From Haloarchaeobius sp. FL176 (GTDB lineage: Archaea > Halobacteriota > Halobacteria > Halobacteriales > Natrialbaceae): 64,000 bases of DNA. This document shows, piece by piece, positions 20,341 through 28,643 of the stretch. The translations under genes were made by a program, and so were the position numbers. The stretch lies in NCBI RefSeq assembly GCF_024609245.1, contig NZ_JANJYH010000001.1:553260-617259 (forward strand), given 5' to 3'. Under the pieces are notes generated by a model. The model worked only from the letters and a program-made list of their open reading frames with translations. It was not told the origin of the DNA and did not search any database. How positions within the stretch are numbered: the stretch's first letter is position 1; each line of letters starts with the position of its first letter.

Positions 20341-20568
20341 CTACCGGCTGATGGGCATTCCGCCCAGGCGGTCGCGGGCGTTCGAGCCGACCCTGCGGAC
20401 ACGCTCGGCGCGACTCGGCTCGGGTTCCGGCTCCTCGACGCCGCGGTACTCGTCGATGCGGGCTTCGACGCGCTCGCGGACGGGCTCGAACTCCATCTCG
20501 ATGCCGTCGGCGAGTTCTTCGGCGGTGCGTCGGGCGTGGTATCGGGCGTCTCTGAAGTGGCGGTTCAT
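20341..20568 (-). CDS. small conserved haloarchaeal protein (DUF7553-like)
   Basis: A 75-residue highly charged helical protein starting MNRHFRDARYHARRTAEELADG. The MN(R/K)HF start and a following long amphipathic helix are typical of a small haloarchaeal family of unknown function. A Pro/Glu segment (VEEPEPEPS) links to a basic C-terminus. No membrane segment or metal site is seen. It is transcribed toward, and upstream of, the tRNA-Val on the same strand. Confidence 0.6.
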   Translation of the reverse strand: MNRHFRDARYHARRTAEELADGIEMEFEPVRERVEARIDEYRGVEEPEPEPSRAERVRRVGSNARDRLGGMPISR

Positions 20569-20875
20569 AGACGAGAGTACGGTGGAGCAAGCAATAAACG
20601 TGTCGCCAGTACAAGGTCAGAACACTATCTTTTAGTCTGGCCAAAATCGGTGGCTTTTTGTGATTGTTAGGCAGACCTAAAACCGCGGTCGGCGAGGAAT
20701 CCACTCCGTGCCACAGCCGCCGTCTGGACTCCCATAGCAACTCATGCCACGAGGCGCGTACAGACGCGCCAGGGACCCGTGGGCATCACTTCGGGACCCA
20801 CTCCTGCCTGTCCCGCCGACCCACCGTTTTCGCCGAGGCCCAAGGGTTTACTTCCGAGAGGGGTCACTCCCGAGT

Positions 20876-21826
20876 ATGTTCGAGCGGTATCCGATTCCGA
20901 CTCCCTTCCAGGTCGGCCCCATCAACGCCTACCTCGCCGGGCGCACGCTGGTCGACCCCGGCCCCGACAGCGAGGAGGCGTGGGCCGAGTTGCTCGCCGC
21001 GCTCGAGGAGCACGACCTGACGCCCGACGACATCGAGCGGGTGCTCGTGACCCACCCGCATCCCGACCACTTCGGGAGCGCCCACCGGTTCGCCGAGCGC
21101 GGCGCGACGGTCTGCGCGAGCGAGCCCTGTGCCGAGATCGTCGGCGACTTCGCGGGCCGCTGGGAGTACGAGCGCGAGTTCTTCACCGACTTCTTCGAGC
21201 GCAACGGCATGTCCGCGGCGACGGCCGAAACCGTGACCGAGCTGCCCGAGGCGTATCTCAACTACGCACCCGACGTGGACGTGGACGTCACGCTCGCCGC
21301 AGCCGACACCGTCACCGTCGCGGGCACGGAACTCACCGTAGACGAGGTCACCGGCCACGCTCTCGGCGAGGTGACCTTCACCTACGAGGACGACGACGGC
21401 GACACGGTCTGCATCGTCGGCGACAACGTCCTCCCCGACATCACGCCCAACCCGTTCCTCCAGCCACCGACGGAGTCCGGCGGTGAGCGTCCTCGCATCC
21501 TCCCGCGATACAACGACTGTCTGGAGCGCCAGCGTGACGCCGGCTACGACCGGTTGCTTCCCGGCCATCGCGAGCCCATCACCGACCCGGCGAATCGCAT
21601 CCAGGAGATACTCGACGCACACGAAGACCGCACGGCCGACGTTCGCGAGCTACTCGACGGCCCGATGACCGCGGTCGACCTGATGCACGGCCTGTTCGAG
21701 AACCTGCCCGTGACCGAACAGTTCTCGGGCATGAGCGAGGCTATCGGACATCTCGACGTGCTGGAAGAACGCGGCGAGATCGAGTGCCACGAGCGTGGCG
21801 GCATGATCGTCTACGAGCGGGTCTGA
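20876..21826 (+). CDS. MBL-fold metallo-hydrolase
   Basis: A 316-residue metallo-beta-lactamase-fold hydrolase. The metal-binding THPHPDHFG (H-x-H-x-D-H) is near residues 60-68, a later His in VTGHALGEV near 160, Asp in IVGDNVLPDI near 182, and His in LLPGHREPI near 225. The C-terminal 80 residues form the helical winged-helix-like end (TAVDLMHGLFENLP ... HLDVLEERGEIE) seen in the LACTB2/glyoxalase-II-like branch. It acts on an unknown ester, thioester or RNA substrate. The ATG at 20876 matches the start of homology. Confidence 0.85.
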   Translation: MFERYPIPTPFQVGPINAYLAGRTLVDPGPDSEEAWAELLAALEEHDLTPDDIERVLVTHPHPDHFGSAHRFAERGATVCASEPCAEIVGDFAGRWEYEREFFTDFFERNGMSAATAETVTELPEAYLNYAPDVDVDVTLAAADTVTVAGTELTVDEVTGHALGEVTFTYEDDDGDTVCIVGDNVLPDITPNPFLQPPTESGGERPRILPRYNDCLERQRDAGYDRLLPGHREPITDPANRIQEILDAHEDRTADVRELLDGPMTAVDLMHGLFENLPVTEQFSGMSEAIGHLDVLEERGEIECHERGGMIVYERV

Positions 21827-21844
21827 CCGGGACGGACCGACCCC

Positions 21845-22366
21845 TCAACCGTCGCTGTCGTCGTTCCCATCGCTGTCGTCCCCCGCGTCGTCGTCACCAT
21901 CGTTGGGGCCGGCACCGGTGCCGTCGTTCCCGCCGTTCCCAGCCTGGAACGGACAGCTCGACTTCTCGACGACCGACCGGGTCAGTGTGACCCCCGTCCC
22001 ACCCTCGCTCTCGAGTTCGACGGTGACCGCGGACACCGGCGAGTCGTAGGCCTGGTTGAAGATCACCGCACCGCCGGGGGGGACCGTCGCCTGCCCGGGC
22101 GGGACGGCCTCGCCGTTGACGCCTTCGACGGTCAGGTCGGTCGAGAGCTGGTTCGTCACCCGGACTTTCACGGGCGTCTGGGTCCCCTGGTTCGGGTTCG
22201 CCGAGGTGTCGCAGGCCTCGACGTTCACCAGCGCCTCGTCGTCCTTGACGACGCTGATGGAGACCCCCCGGTCTGCCGTCACCGACGAGAAGCCGGCCGA
22301 GCCGGTCACGAGCGCTGCTGCTGCCGCCACGGCGAGCGCGACGCTCAGCAGCTTCAGGTTGGTCAT
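21845..22366 (-). CDS. exported DUF1102-like surface protein
   Basis: A 173-residue exported protein with a Sec-type signal (LKLLSVALAVAAAAALVTG). Directly after it comes GFSSVTADRGVSISVVKDD, the same pattern that opens the mature parts of the proteins at 23388 and 23948. Two Cys (EACDTS and SSCPFQ) may form a disulfide. The tail is a D/G/N-rich acidic run. It overlaps the upstream HTH gene by 4 bases (ATGA), so the two are one operon. I infer a small surface subunit related to its neighbours. Confidence 0.65.
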   Translation of the reverse strand: MTNLKLLSVALAVAAAAALVTGSAGFSSVTADRGVSISVVKDDEALVNVEACDTSANPNQGTQTPVKVRVTNQLSTDLTVEGVNGEAVPPGQATVPPGGAVIFNQAYDSPVSAVTVELESEGGTGVTLTRSVVEKSSCPFQAGNGGNDGTGAGPNDGDDDAGDDSDGNDDSDG

Positions 22367-22947
22367 CGGTCCAGTTCCGGTGGTGCCTCCGTGCTGCCGA
22401 GTTCGACCTCGGCGACGTAGTAGCGATGCGCCAGCGCCGAGCAGGCGAACGCGACCACGATGAACACGATCCAGGCGAACTCCGGGAGGAGCGTGAACGG
22501 CGTCACGTTCATCCCCACGCCGGCAACGAGCGCCAGCGAGACCGCCGACAGCCCGAGGTAGTACTCGTTCCAGGGGATCTCCTTCCCCCGGACGACGTCG
22601 AGGTAGAGGTCCACGTCCGCCAGCGCGGGCGTCGGCTCGACGACCCCCCGGTCCTTGTCGAACTCGACGACGCCCGCGTCGTCCCTCATCGGCAGGTGCT
22701 GCTGCTGGAGCGCGGTGTAGACACGCTTGCGCTCCTCGTAGCCCACCTCCGACAGCGCGACGTCGTTCTCCCAGGCGGCGATCTGCTCGGCCATCGGGCC
22801 GAGCTCCAGTCGCTCCGCGTCCTCTCGTTTCATGACGTGCACCGCGTACCGTCGCCGGTGGTTCGAGAGCACGTCGAACAGCTCGTCCTCGGAGACGCGT
22901 GTCGATGGCTGCGCCTCCTCGTCCCCCTTCGCTTGTGCGACCCCCAT
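22363..22947 (-). CDS. membrane-anchored DUF7344-type HTH regulator
   Basis: A 194-residue protein. Residues about 18-100 form a haloarchaeal winged helix: VSEDELFDVLSNHRRRYAV, then VALSEVGYEERKRVYTALQQQH and LPMRDDAGVVEFD. Two transmembrane helices follow (about 130-175). Such architecture suggests a regulator held at the membrane. Its operon with an exported protein and its position beside a DUF1102/signal-peptidase cluster suggest control of surface protein expression. A TATA-like run (AAAAAA on the plus strand at about 22977-22983) lies about 30 bases upstream, giving a leaderless message. Confidence 0.75.
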   Translation of the reverse strand: MGVAQAKGDEEAQPSTRVSEDELFDVLSNHRRRYAVHVMKREDAERLELGPMAEQIAAWENDVALSEVGYEERKRVYTALQQQHLPMRDDAGVVEFDKDRGVVEPTPALADVDLYLDVVRGKEIPWNEYYLGLSAVSLALVAGVGMNVTPFTLLPEFAWIVFIVVAFACSALAHRYYVAEVELGSTEAPPELDR

Positions 22948-23387
22948 GCGTCATTTGACGTGTTATCTCACGACCATAAAAAACTGACCCACTCTTCAAC
23001 TAAATTATCAGTTCGGGGGGTTGGTTTAGCACCGTATTACCCCCGTACCGGGTACGGTAATCGGTTCATATCGACGGTTCCAGTGCGGCGAGGCCGCGTT
23101 TCGGAGGTGTTGGGGCAACCCTTGCTGGTTCCGAGGTGTAACCACCGATTCGGCTGTTCGGACACATGATACCAACATCTCAGAGCGGGCCAGAGGGGCG
23201 TTCCGACCCGGTCTGAACCGAGTGTGTCAGTTCTCAGAGTTCTCCGGAGATCGCTCAGGTCACTCAATACAGTACGGGTACACCCCATTGGGTTCGAGTG
23301 AAGCGACCCGGTGCGAGCCGGCGTCACCTGGGGGGACCGGGGGACCAACGCTCGTGTGTGGTCGCTCGAACGAGGTAGAACACGACC
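22948..23387. promoter_or_regulatory. divergent regulatory region with inverted repeat
   Basis: A 440-base gene-free region. Near its left end is the TATA element of the HTH gene. At 23036-23061 ATTACC-CCC-GTACC faces GGTACGGTAAT: an inverted repeat whose left arm carries three extra C. It is a good operator candidate for the neighbouring HTH protein. The right 300 bases hold no gene; no strong TATA box was found close to the start at 23388. Confidence 0.5.
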
Positions 23388-23936
23388 ATGGAACGACGCA
23401 AGTTCATCGCAGGGGTCGGATCGCTCGCTGCCGGCGGGGCAGCTGCATTAGGTACCGGGGCGTTCACCAACGTGACTGCAACCCGGAATATCGACGTCGA
23501 GGTTGCTGACGACGCAAGCGCGTACCTTCGCCTTGAGGGGGACGGCGGCGCAAACTCCGAGTACGTGACCGGCGATGGGAACGGTGGAACGCTGTCCATC
23601 AACCTGGATTCCAGTAACGCAACTAGTGCTGGAGGTGACGGTGTCAATCCCGATGCAGTGACCCAGATAGATGACCTCTTCGTCATCAAGAACCAGGGAA
23701 CGCAAGAGGTTGACGTCAGTCTCAGCAAGACTGGTGACAATAGCTCTCTGGTGAAGTTCTATACTGACGGGAACGCCTACGTCGACGGACAGTCGATTGG
23801 TAGTAACCCAGTCAACCTCGGTACTGGTGACAGTGTTACTGTCAGTATCGAGATCGACACGGAGGGTCATTCTGGTCTGGGCGACGGCGACGAGCTCCTC
23901 GATTCAGTGACCTTCACCGCTGCCGCAACCAACTAG
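23388..23936 (+). CDS. DUF1102 family Tat-exported surface protein
   Basis: A 182-residue protein beginning with a twin-arginine signal (RRKFIAGVGSLAAGG), followed by GAFTNVTATRNIDVEVADD, the hallmark opening of DUF1102 proteins. The rest is beta-rich, Ser/Thr/Asn-rich and poor in Cys, with family landmarks NPDAVTQIDDLFVIKNQGT and SVTFTAAATN near the end. It likely forms a surface-located beta-sandwich. The gene at 23948 begins 11 bases after the stop and is its paralogue; both probably form one transcript with the 41-residue gene that follows. Confidence 0.82.
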   Translation: MERRKFIAGVGSLAAGGAAALGTGAFTNVTATRNIDVEVADDASAYLRLEGDGGANSEYVTGDGNGGTLSINLDSSNATSAGGDGVNPDAVTQIDDLFVIKNQGTQEVDVSLSKTGDNSSLVKFYTDGNAYVDGQSIGSNPVNLGTGDSVTVSIEIDTEGHSGLGDGDELLDSVTFTAAATN

Positions 23937-23947
23937 ACGTAGTGACA

Positions 23948-24580
23948 ATGAACCGACGAAAATTCGTGCTGGGGCTCGGGGCCCTCGCTGGTGGCGGTGC
24001 GGCAGCCATGGGTACCGGCGCGTTCTCCAACGTCGAGGCCCAGCGTGATATCAGCGTTACCGTCGCAAACGACGCGAGCGCATATCTTGGTATTCAGCCC
24101 GGCGAGGGTCCGAACGGAAAATACGCTGATACGACCTCGAACGATGCGCTGGCAATCAGCCTGACCGACCAGAACAACAACATCGGGAATGGTGTTGCCG
24201 GTGGCAAAGGCATCAACACCAATGCTGTTACCAGTATCGGTGAGATCTTCAAGGTCCAAAATCAAGGGACGCAGGAGGTCGATGTTGCCGTGACACCGTT
24301 GGCTTACGGTGATATTGATGGGGACGTTTTCCCTCCGGATATCGATGGCGCCCTCGCAGTGCTCCTGGAACCACGAAACCCAGACGAAATCGAGGTAGAT
24401 ATTGAATGGGGTGTCATATGGCCAGGGGTAGCATTCCCGGATTTTTCCTTCATCGGTATCAAGGGACTGAGTCCTGGCGATGAGCTCCGGTTCAACCTCC
24501 TCGCAATGGCACTTCCGTCCAGTGCGGTAGGCTCGGTAGAGGTAAGCGATGAGATACAGATAACTGCGAAACAACCGTAA
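23948..24580 (+). CDS. DUF1102 family Tat-exported surface protein
   Basis: A 210-residue paralogue of the previous gene: Tat signal NRRKFVLGLGALAGG, then GAFSNVEAQRDISVTVAND, NTNAVTSIGEIFKVQNQGT and a closing VSDEIQITAKQP strand. A hydrophobic aromatic insert (EWGVIWPGVAFPDFSF, about 155-170) is absent from the neighbour and could mediate subunit contact. The start is the ATG at 23948; a GTG two codons earlier is less likely because the Tat motif sits at the usual distance from the ATG. Confidence 0.82.
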   Translation: MNRRKFVLGLGALAGGGAAAMGTGAFSNVEAQRDISVTVANDASAYLGIQPGEGPNGKYADTTSNDALAISLTDQNNNIGNGVAGGKGINTNAVTSIGEIFKVQNQGTQEVDVAVTPLAYGDIDGDVFPPDIDGALAVLLEPRNPDEIEVDIEWGVIWPGVAFPDFSFIGIKGLSPGDELRFNLLAMALPSSAVGSVEVSDEIQITAKQP

Positions 24581-24586
24581 AATAGC

Positions 24587-24712
24587 ATGTCAAACGAACC
24601 ACCAAGCCTCTCGACGTACGAGGACATGGCAGATGTCACGTTCGATCTCTCGGACACTGACATTAGCGAAGACGCAGTAAACGCCGAATTGGAAGGCCTG
24701 TTTGAGAGCTGA
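24587..24712 (+). CDS. 41-residue acidic protein
   Basis: A very short gene starting 6 bases after the DUF1102 stop: MSNEPPSLSTYEDM, then ADVTFDLSDTDIS, and ending GLFES before TGA. It is acidic and has no signal peptide, so it would stay in the cytoplasm. Sensible codon use and the tight spacing make it likely to be translated with the two exported proteins. It could be a regulator or chaperone of them; no family was recognised. Confidence 0.5.
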   Translation: MSNEPPSLSTYEDMADVTFDLSDTDISEDAVNAELEGLFES

Positions 24713-24821
24713 CCGAGCGGCCAACCAACTCAGATCAATTCTTTCGACAAACAAGAGGCACCCATTTTGGAACCTTGGCTGCTTGGAACTATATCCCCCC
24801 TTGTTCCACATCAGCCGAGTC

Positions 24822-24838
24822 GGCGGTTCGATTCCGCC
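24822..24838 (+). other. isolated tRNA T-arm-like sequence
   Basis: GGCGG TTCGATT CCGCC is a perfect T-arm: five-pair stem with a seven-base TTCGATT loop, extendable by one C-G pair. The rest of a cloverleaf (acceptor, anticodon) is not present around it. It may be the remnant of a tRNA 3' end left by an integrated element, or chance. Confidence 0.35.
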
Positions 24839-24908
24839 GGTGGGTCTTCACGAGAGGACAGGATGGGAACCCGAAGCCGAGTAGCAACCAGCACGGAGGC
24901 CGGTAGTA

Positions 24909-26438
24909 GTGCATAGCACCACCAAAATCTCCTTGACCACCCTCGCCACCCTCGCCATAGCCCTCGCCCTCCTCCAGGGAACCGGCGCGGTCCAGCTCAC
25001 CCAAGGCGACGACATCGGCGAGTCCATCGTCCTCGAACCGCACCCGGGCCCGAACGGGCAGTACGCCTACTACGACGAGGACGACGAACTCGCAATCGAG
25101 CTGACCGCGTCGAACCCCGACGTCGAGGGCGACGGGCCGAACGACGACGCGGTGACGGCCATCCCGGAGGTGTTCACCATCACGAACGAGGGCGACAGCA
25201 CGGCCCGGGTCTGGATCGAGTCCGGCCACCCGCTGGCGACGTTCACCGCTCGCGATGGCTCCATCGAGGGCGCGGACCGCGCGGTCCACCTCGCGCCGAA
25301 CGAGAGCGTGGCGGTGGGGCTGCGCGTGGTGACGACCGACGACGTGCTCCCCGACGTTGTGGTCGACAGCTTCGAGGTGAACGCCGTCGTCGCCGACGAG
25401 TCCGACGCCGGTTCGGGCGACGCGGGGACCGACGACAGGACCGACGGCGGAACCGACCTCGACATCCCCGACGAGACACTGACCACCGTGGCCTCGCCGG
25501 CCCCGAACGAGCGCCGGGTGCGGATCCAGAACCCCGACGGGCCGGTCACGGTCGACCTCGACGGGATGCACGTCGCGGGCGCGAACGTGACCCTCGACCG
25601 GGTGGCCTTCGACGCGACGGTCGACCGGACCGTCGTCTTCGACGCGGTCGGTCGTCCGGAGCCGTTCGGCGGGCTGCCGGGTATCGGGGACGGGCGGGTC
25701 CTGCGCGCCGACGGCTACGTGCAGGTCGACGACGAGCGGATTCCGACCGGGGTCGCGGACGCGACCGTGTACGCGAGCGTCGACCGCGACTACCTCGACT
25801 GGCGCGGGGCCGACCCCGACGACGTGACGGTGTACCGGCTCGCGGACGGCGAGTGGACCGCACTCGACACCAGAGTCGTCGAGCGCGGCGAGCGGGTCCA
25901 CTACGCCGCGAACGCGTCGAGGCTGTCGAGCGTCGTCGTCGCGACCCGACTGCCGGCCATCGAGGTCACCGACGCCCGGCTCGAGTCGCCGCGTGTCGCC
26001 CCCGGCGAGGCAGTGACGGTCACCGCCGAGTTGATGAACGCCGGGCTGGCCGACGGCGAGCGAACCGTGCCGGTCACGGTCGACGGCGAGCACGTCGGCT
26101 CGCTTACCGTCGAGTTGCGGGCCGAGGAGTCGACGACGGTCAGCGAACGCGTCAGCTTCGACGAGCCGGGCGAGTACGAACTCTCCGTCGATGGCGTCGA
26201 CGCTGGAACGGTCGTCGTCGCGGACGACTCGCCGCCGGTGACCGACGAGCCCGCCGACCCCACCCAGCAGGGGACGCCGGCAGCGGCTGACCGGGAGCCG
26301 GACCCGGCCCAGCCCGGAACCACGTCGCCACGAACCGACACGGACACGGCTCCCCCCAGACTGGTCGTCCTGATGGTCGTCACCGCGGCCACACTGCTGG
26401 TCGTGGTCGTGCTGGGCCGGCGGCTGGTCGCTCCCTGA
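24909..26438 (+). CDS. large DUF1102-related cell-surface protein with C-terminal anchor
   Basis: A 509-residue surface protein from a GTG start (no ATG in reach). A hydrophobic signal (SLTTLATLAIALALLQGTG) precedes a DUF1102-like domain to about residue 165 (NDDAVTAIPEVFTITNEGD matches the paralogues). A middle beta domain follows (about 190-350), then a CARDB-like adhesion domain (APGEAVTVTAELMNAGLAD, about 365-440), a Pro/Thr/Asp-rich spacer and one C-terminal helix with an RR end. This makes it an anchor or tip candidate for the smaller paralogues. The signal peptidase gene follows by 27 bases. Confidence 0.72.
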   Translation: MHSTTKISLTTLATLAIALALLQGTGAVQLTQGDDIGESIVLEPHPGPNGQYAYYDEDDELAIELTASNPDVEGDGPNDDAVTAIPEVFTITNEGDSTARVWIESGHPLATFTARDGSIEGADRAVHLAPNESVAVGLRVVTTDDVLPDVVVDSFEVNAVVADESDAGSGDAGTDDRTDGGTDLDIPDETLTTVASPAPNERRVRIQNPDGPVTVDLDGMHVAGANVTLDRVAFDATVDRTVVFDAVGRPEPFGGLPGIGDGRVLRADGYVQVDDERIPTGVADATVYASVDRDYLDWRGADPDDVTVYRLADGEWTALDTRVVERGERVHYAANASRLSSVVVATRLPAIEVTDARLESPRVAPGEAVTVTAELMNAGLADGERTVPVTVDGEHVGSLTVELRAEESTTVSERVSFDEPGEYELSVDGVDAGTVVVADDSPPVTDEPADPTQQGTPAAADREPDPAQPGTTSPRTDTDTAPPRLVVLMVVTAATLLVVVVLGRRLVAP

Positions 26439-26465
26439 ACCGACGGCATCCTCCGTCACCCGGAA

Positions 26466-27686
26466 ATGTCAGGGCGGGACCTTTTGAGCACGCGTACTGA
26501 CAGATACGGTGGGGGAGTGACGCTGGTATCCACGTACCGTCGGTATCTCTCGCGCGGAGCCACTGCGTTGCTCGCGGTCGTCGTCGTCTCGCTGGTGGCA
26601 GGCAGTTTGCTCGGCCAGCCGATACTCCTGAGCTACGTCGAGACGGGGAGCATGCAGCCGACGATGGAGCCTGGCGACGGCTTCATCGCGGTCCCGTCGG
26701 CGGTCGCGGGCGACGTCTCCGAGGGCGACGTGGTCGTCTTCCGGGCCGAGGAGGTCCAGGGCGGCGGGCTGACGACCCATCGCGTCGTCGGGGAGACCGA
26801 CCAGGGCTACGTCACACGGGGTGACAACAACCCGTTTACCGACCAGGACGGCGGCGAGCCACCGGTCAAGGACGCCCAGATCGTCGCGAAGGCGCTACAG
26901 GTGAACGGGCAGGTGGTCGTGATTCCGCACCTCGGCACCGTCGTCATGGGGTTCCAGGGCGCGCTGGAGACGGTCCAGATACGGCTCGCGACGCTGTTCG
27001 GGACGCGCTCGCTGCTGGGCACGCAGGGGCTCGCGACGCTGCTGTTCGCGCTCTCGGCCGTCGCCTACGCCGTCGACTGGTACCTCACGGGGGGCGGGAG
27101 CCGTCGCCGCCGCGAGCGGTCGACCGGTCGTAACGACGGCACCTCCGCCCGGCTGGTGCTCGCCGGGTTCGCCCTGCTGGTCGTCCTCGCGGCGACGGCC
27201 GCGATGGTCGTCCCCGCGGGCACACAGGAGTACGGCGTCGTCAGCGCGGAGTTCGACTCCGAGAACCCGACGGTCATCCGCCAGGGTACGTCGTCGAACC
27301 TCACCTACGCGGTGCCCAACGGCGGGCTCGTCCCCGTCCACGTCTACCTCGAGCCGGCGAGCGAGGGGGTCGACGTCTCACCGGGGCACCTCCGGGTCGA
27401 CGGGCAGACCAGCGCGAACGCGACGCTGACGCTCCACGCCGCCGCCGACACCGGCTACTACCGACGGTTCGTCGCCGAGCATCGCTACCTCGGCGTACTC
27501 CCCGCCGGAACTATCGACTGGCTCTACCGGATCCACCCCTGGGCACCCATCGTCGCAATCGACGCGTTGCTCGGTGGACTCGTCTACGCCTCCGGGGCGG
27601 CCGTGCTGGGCCAGGGCCGGATCAGGGACCGCAGGCGCGATGGAGCGAGCCGGTCGGTCCTCGGCAGGCTCCGGGGCTGGCTCTAG
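26466..27686 (+). CDS. signal peptidase I (S26B) with extra surface domain
   Basis: A 406-residue S26B signal peptidase. After an N-terminal helix, ETGSMQPTMEPGD holds the catalytic Ser, TTHRVVGE the His that replaces Lys in archaea, and TRGDNNPFTD the conserved Asp. A second helix ends near residue 205. Beyond the usual length is a third helix, an extracellular beta domain (about 255-345) and a fourth helix. A GTG at 26517 is an alternative start. Its place at the end of the DUF1102 genes suggests it cleaves those proteins, as SipW does for TasA. Confidence 0.85.
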   Translation: MSGRDLLSTRTDRYGGGVTLVSTYRRYLSRGATALLAVVVVSLVAGSLLGQPILLSYVETGSMQPTMEPGDGFIAVPSAVAGDVSEGDVVVFRAEEVQGGGLTTHRVVGETDQGYVTRGDNNPFTDQDGGEPPVKDAQIVAKALQVNGQVVVIPHLGTVVMGFQGALETVQIRLATLFGTRSLLGTQGLATLLFALSAVAYAVDWYLTGGGSRRRRERSTGRNDGTSARLVLAGFALLVVLAATAAMVVPAGTQEYGVVSAEFDSENPTVIRQGTSSNLTYAVPNGGLVPVHVYLEPASEGVDVSPGHLRVDGQTSANATLTLHAAADTGYYRRFVAEHRYLGVLPAGTIDWLYRIHPWAPIVAIDALLGGLVYASGAAVLGQGRIRDRRRDGASRSVLGRLRGWL

Positions 27687-28216
27687 TAGGTCGGACTCTC
27701 CTCCGGGACACCGTCACGAGCATTGACCACACGGGCCCAGACGAAGAGCCCGTCCGACAGCCGGTTCAGGTACTGGATGGCGTCCTCGTTGGCCTGTGCA
27801 TCTGCGGCCAGCGCCACGGCACGGCGTTCGGCCCGCCGGCAGACCGTCCGCGCGTGGTGGAGCCGCGACCCCTTCTCGCTCCCGGTCGGGAGGATGAACG
27901 ACTCGAGCGGCTCGAGTTCGTCGTCGTAGGCGTCGATCCAGGCCTCTACCTGGTCGACGTGCTCCTCGCTGATGGCCGGGTCGTCCTCGTCGGGGTCCGG
28001 GTTGGCGAAGTCCGCCTGCACGACGTGGAGGTGGTTCTGCACCCCGGCGAGCTTCTCGTCGATGTCGTCGTGGCCGGTCGGGCGCACGGTCCCGACGAGC
28101 GCGTTCAGCTCGTCAACGGTGCCGTAGGCCTCAATCCGCGGACTCGTCTTCGAGACGCGGGACATGTCGCGCAGGTCGGTCATGCCGTCGTCGCCACGGC
28201 CGGTGTATATCTTCAT
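27683..28216 (-). CDS. cob(I)alamin adenosyltransferase, PduO type
   Basis: A 177-residue enzyme that adenosylates cob(I)alamin with ATP. KIYTGRGDDGMTDL (residues 2-15) is the ATP-binding start, EAYGTVDELNALVG (about 29-42) and RTVCRRAERRAVAL near 125-138 are the other family motifs, and the end QYLNRLSDGLFVWARV is typical. It overlaps the convergent signal peptidase gene by 4 bases. Adenosylcobalamin serves methylmalonyl-CoA mutase, which uses the product of the carboxylase encoded by pccA/pccB. Confidence 0.92.
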   Translation of the reverse strand: MKIYTGRGDDGMTDLRDMSRVSKTSPRIEAYGTVDELNALVGTVRPTGHDDIDEKLAGVQNHLHVVQADFANPDPDEDDPAISEEHVDQVEAWIDAYDDELEPLESFILPTGSEKGSRLHHARTVCRRAERRAVALAADAQANEDAIQYLNRLSDGLFVWARVVNARDGVPEESPTY

Positions 28217-28591
28217 GTCCAGCGGTTCGGGCGAGACCTACTTAACTCCGGCCGCGAACGGACTGGCAGCCCTCATTTCGTATCGTGGTAACCGGTTTAT
28301 CTCCCCGTCAGGCGAACCAGCCCGGGATGCTCCACTGCGGCCGCGAACGGCGCATCCGGCGTCGAATCGACAACGGACCACCGGAACGAGGGTCGAAACC
28401 GGCCATGACCGCCGTTTCCCGCCTGATTCGCACGGGACACATCGGACCCCGTTCGAGCCTCGGCGATGCCGTCCCAATTCAGGTTCGGAGCTCGCACCAG
28501 CCGTACCGACCAGCGGACTCTTCGATTCCCGGGCGACGATTCGTCCACGCCCGTACCCCGGTGTATGACCACGCGCGCGCCAGCATCCTCG
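28217..28591. other. gene-free region
   Basis: About 375 bases ahead of the palindrome at 28592. Open frames here have no plausible codon use or start signals. An AT-richer GGTAACCGGTTTATCTC at about 28286-28302 may be a promoter for the leftward adenosyltransferase or a remnant. Nothing else is recognised. Confidence 0.3.
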
Positions 28592-28611
28592 TACGTCAGA
28601 CGTCTGACGTA
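28592..28611. promoter_or_regulatory. perfect 20-bp palindrome (operator candidate)
   Basis: TACGTCAGAC is followed immediately by its exact reverse complement GTCTGACGTA. It ends 32 bases before the ATG at 28644, just ahead of an AGATTAATG stretch, so it overlaps or adjoins the expected TATA position. A dimeric repressor site is the simplest reading. Confidence 0.6.
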
Positions 28612-28643
28612 GATTAATGTGGGAGTCGCCGGGATACAACACC

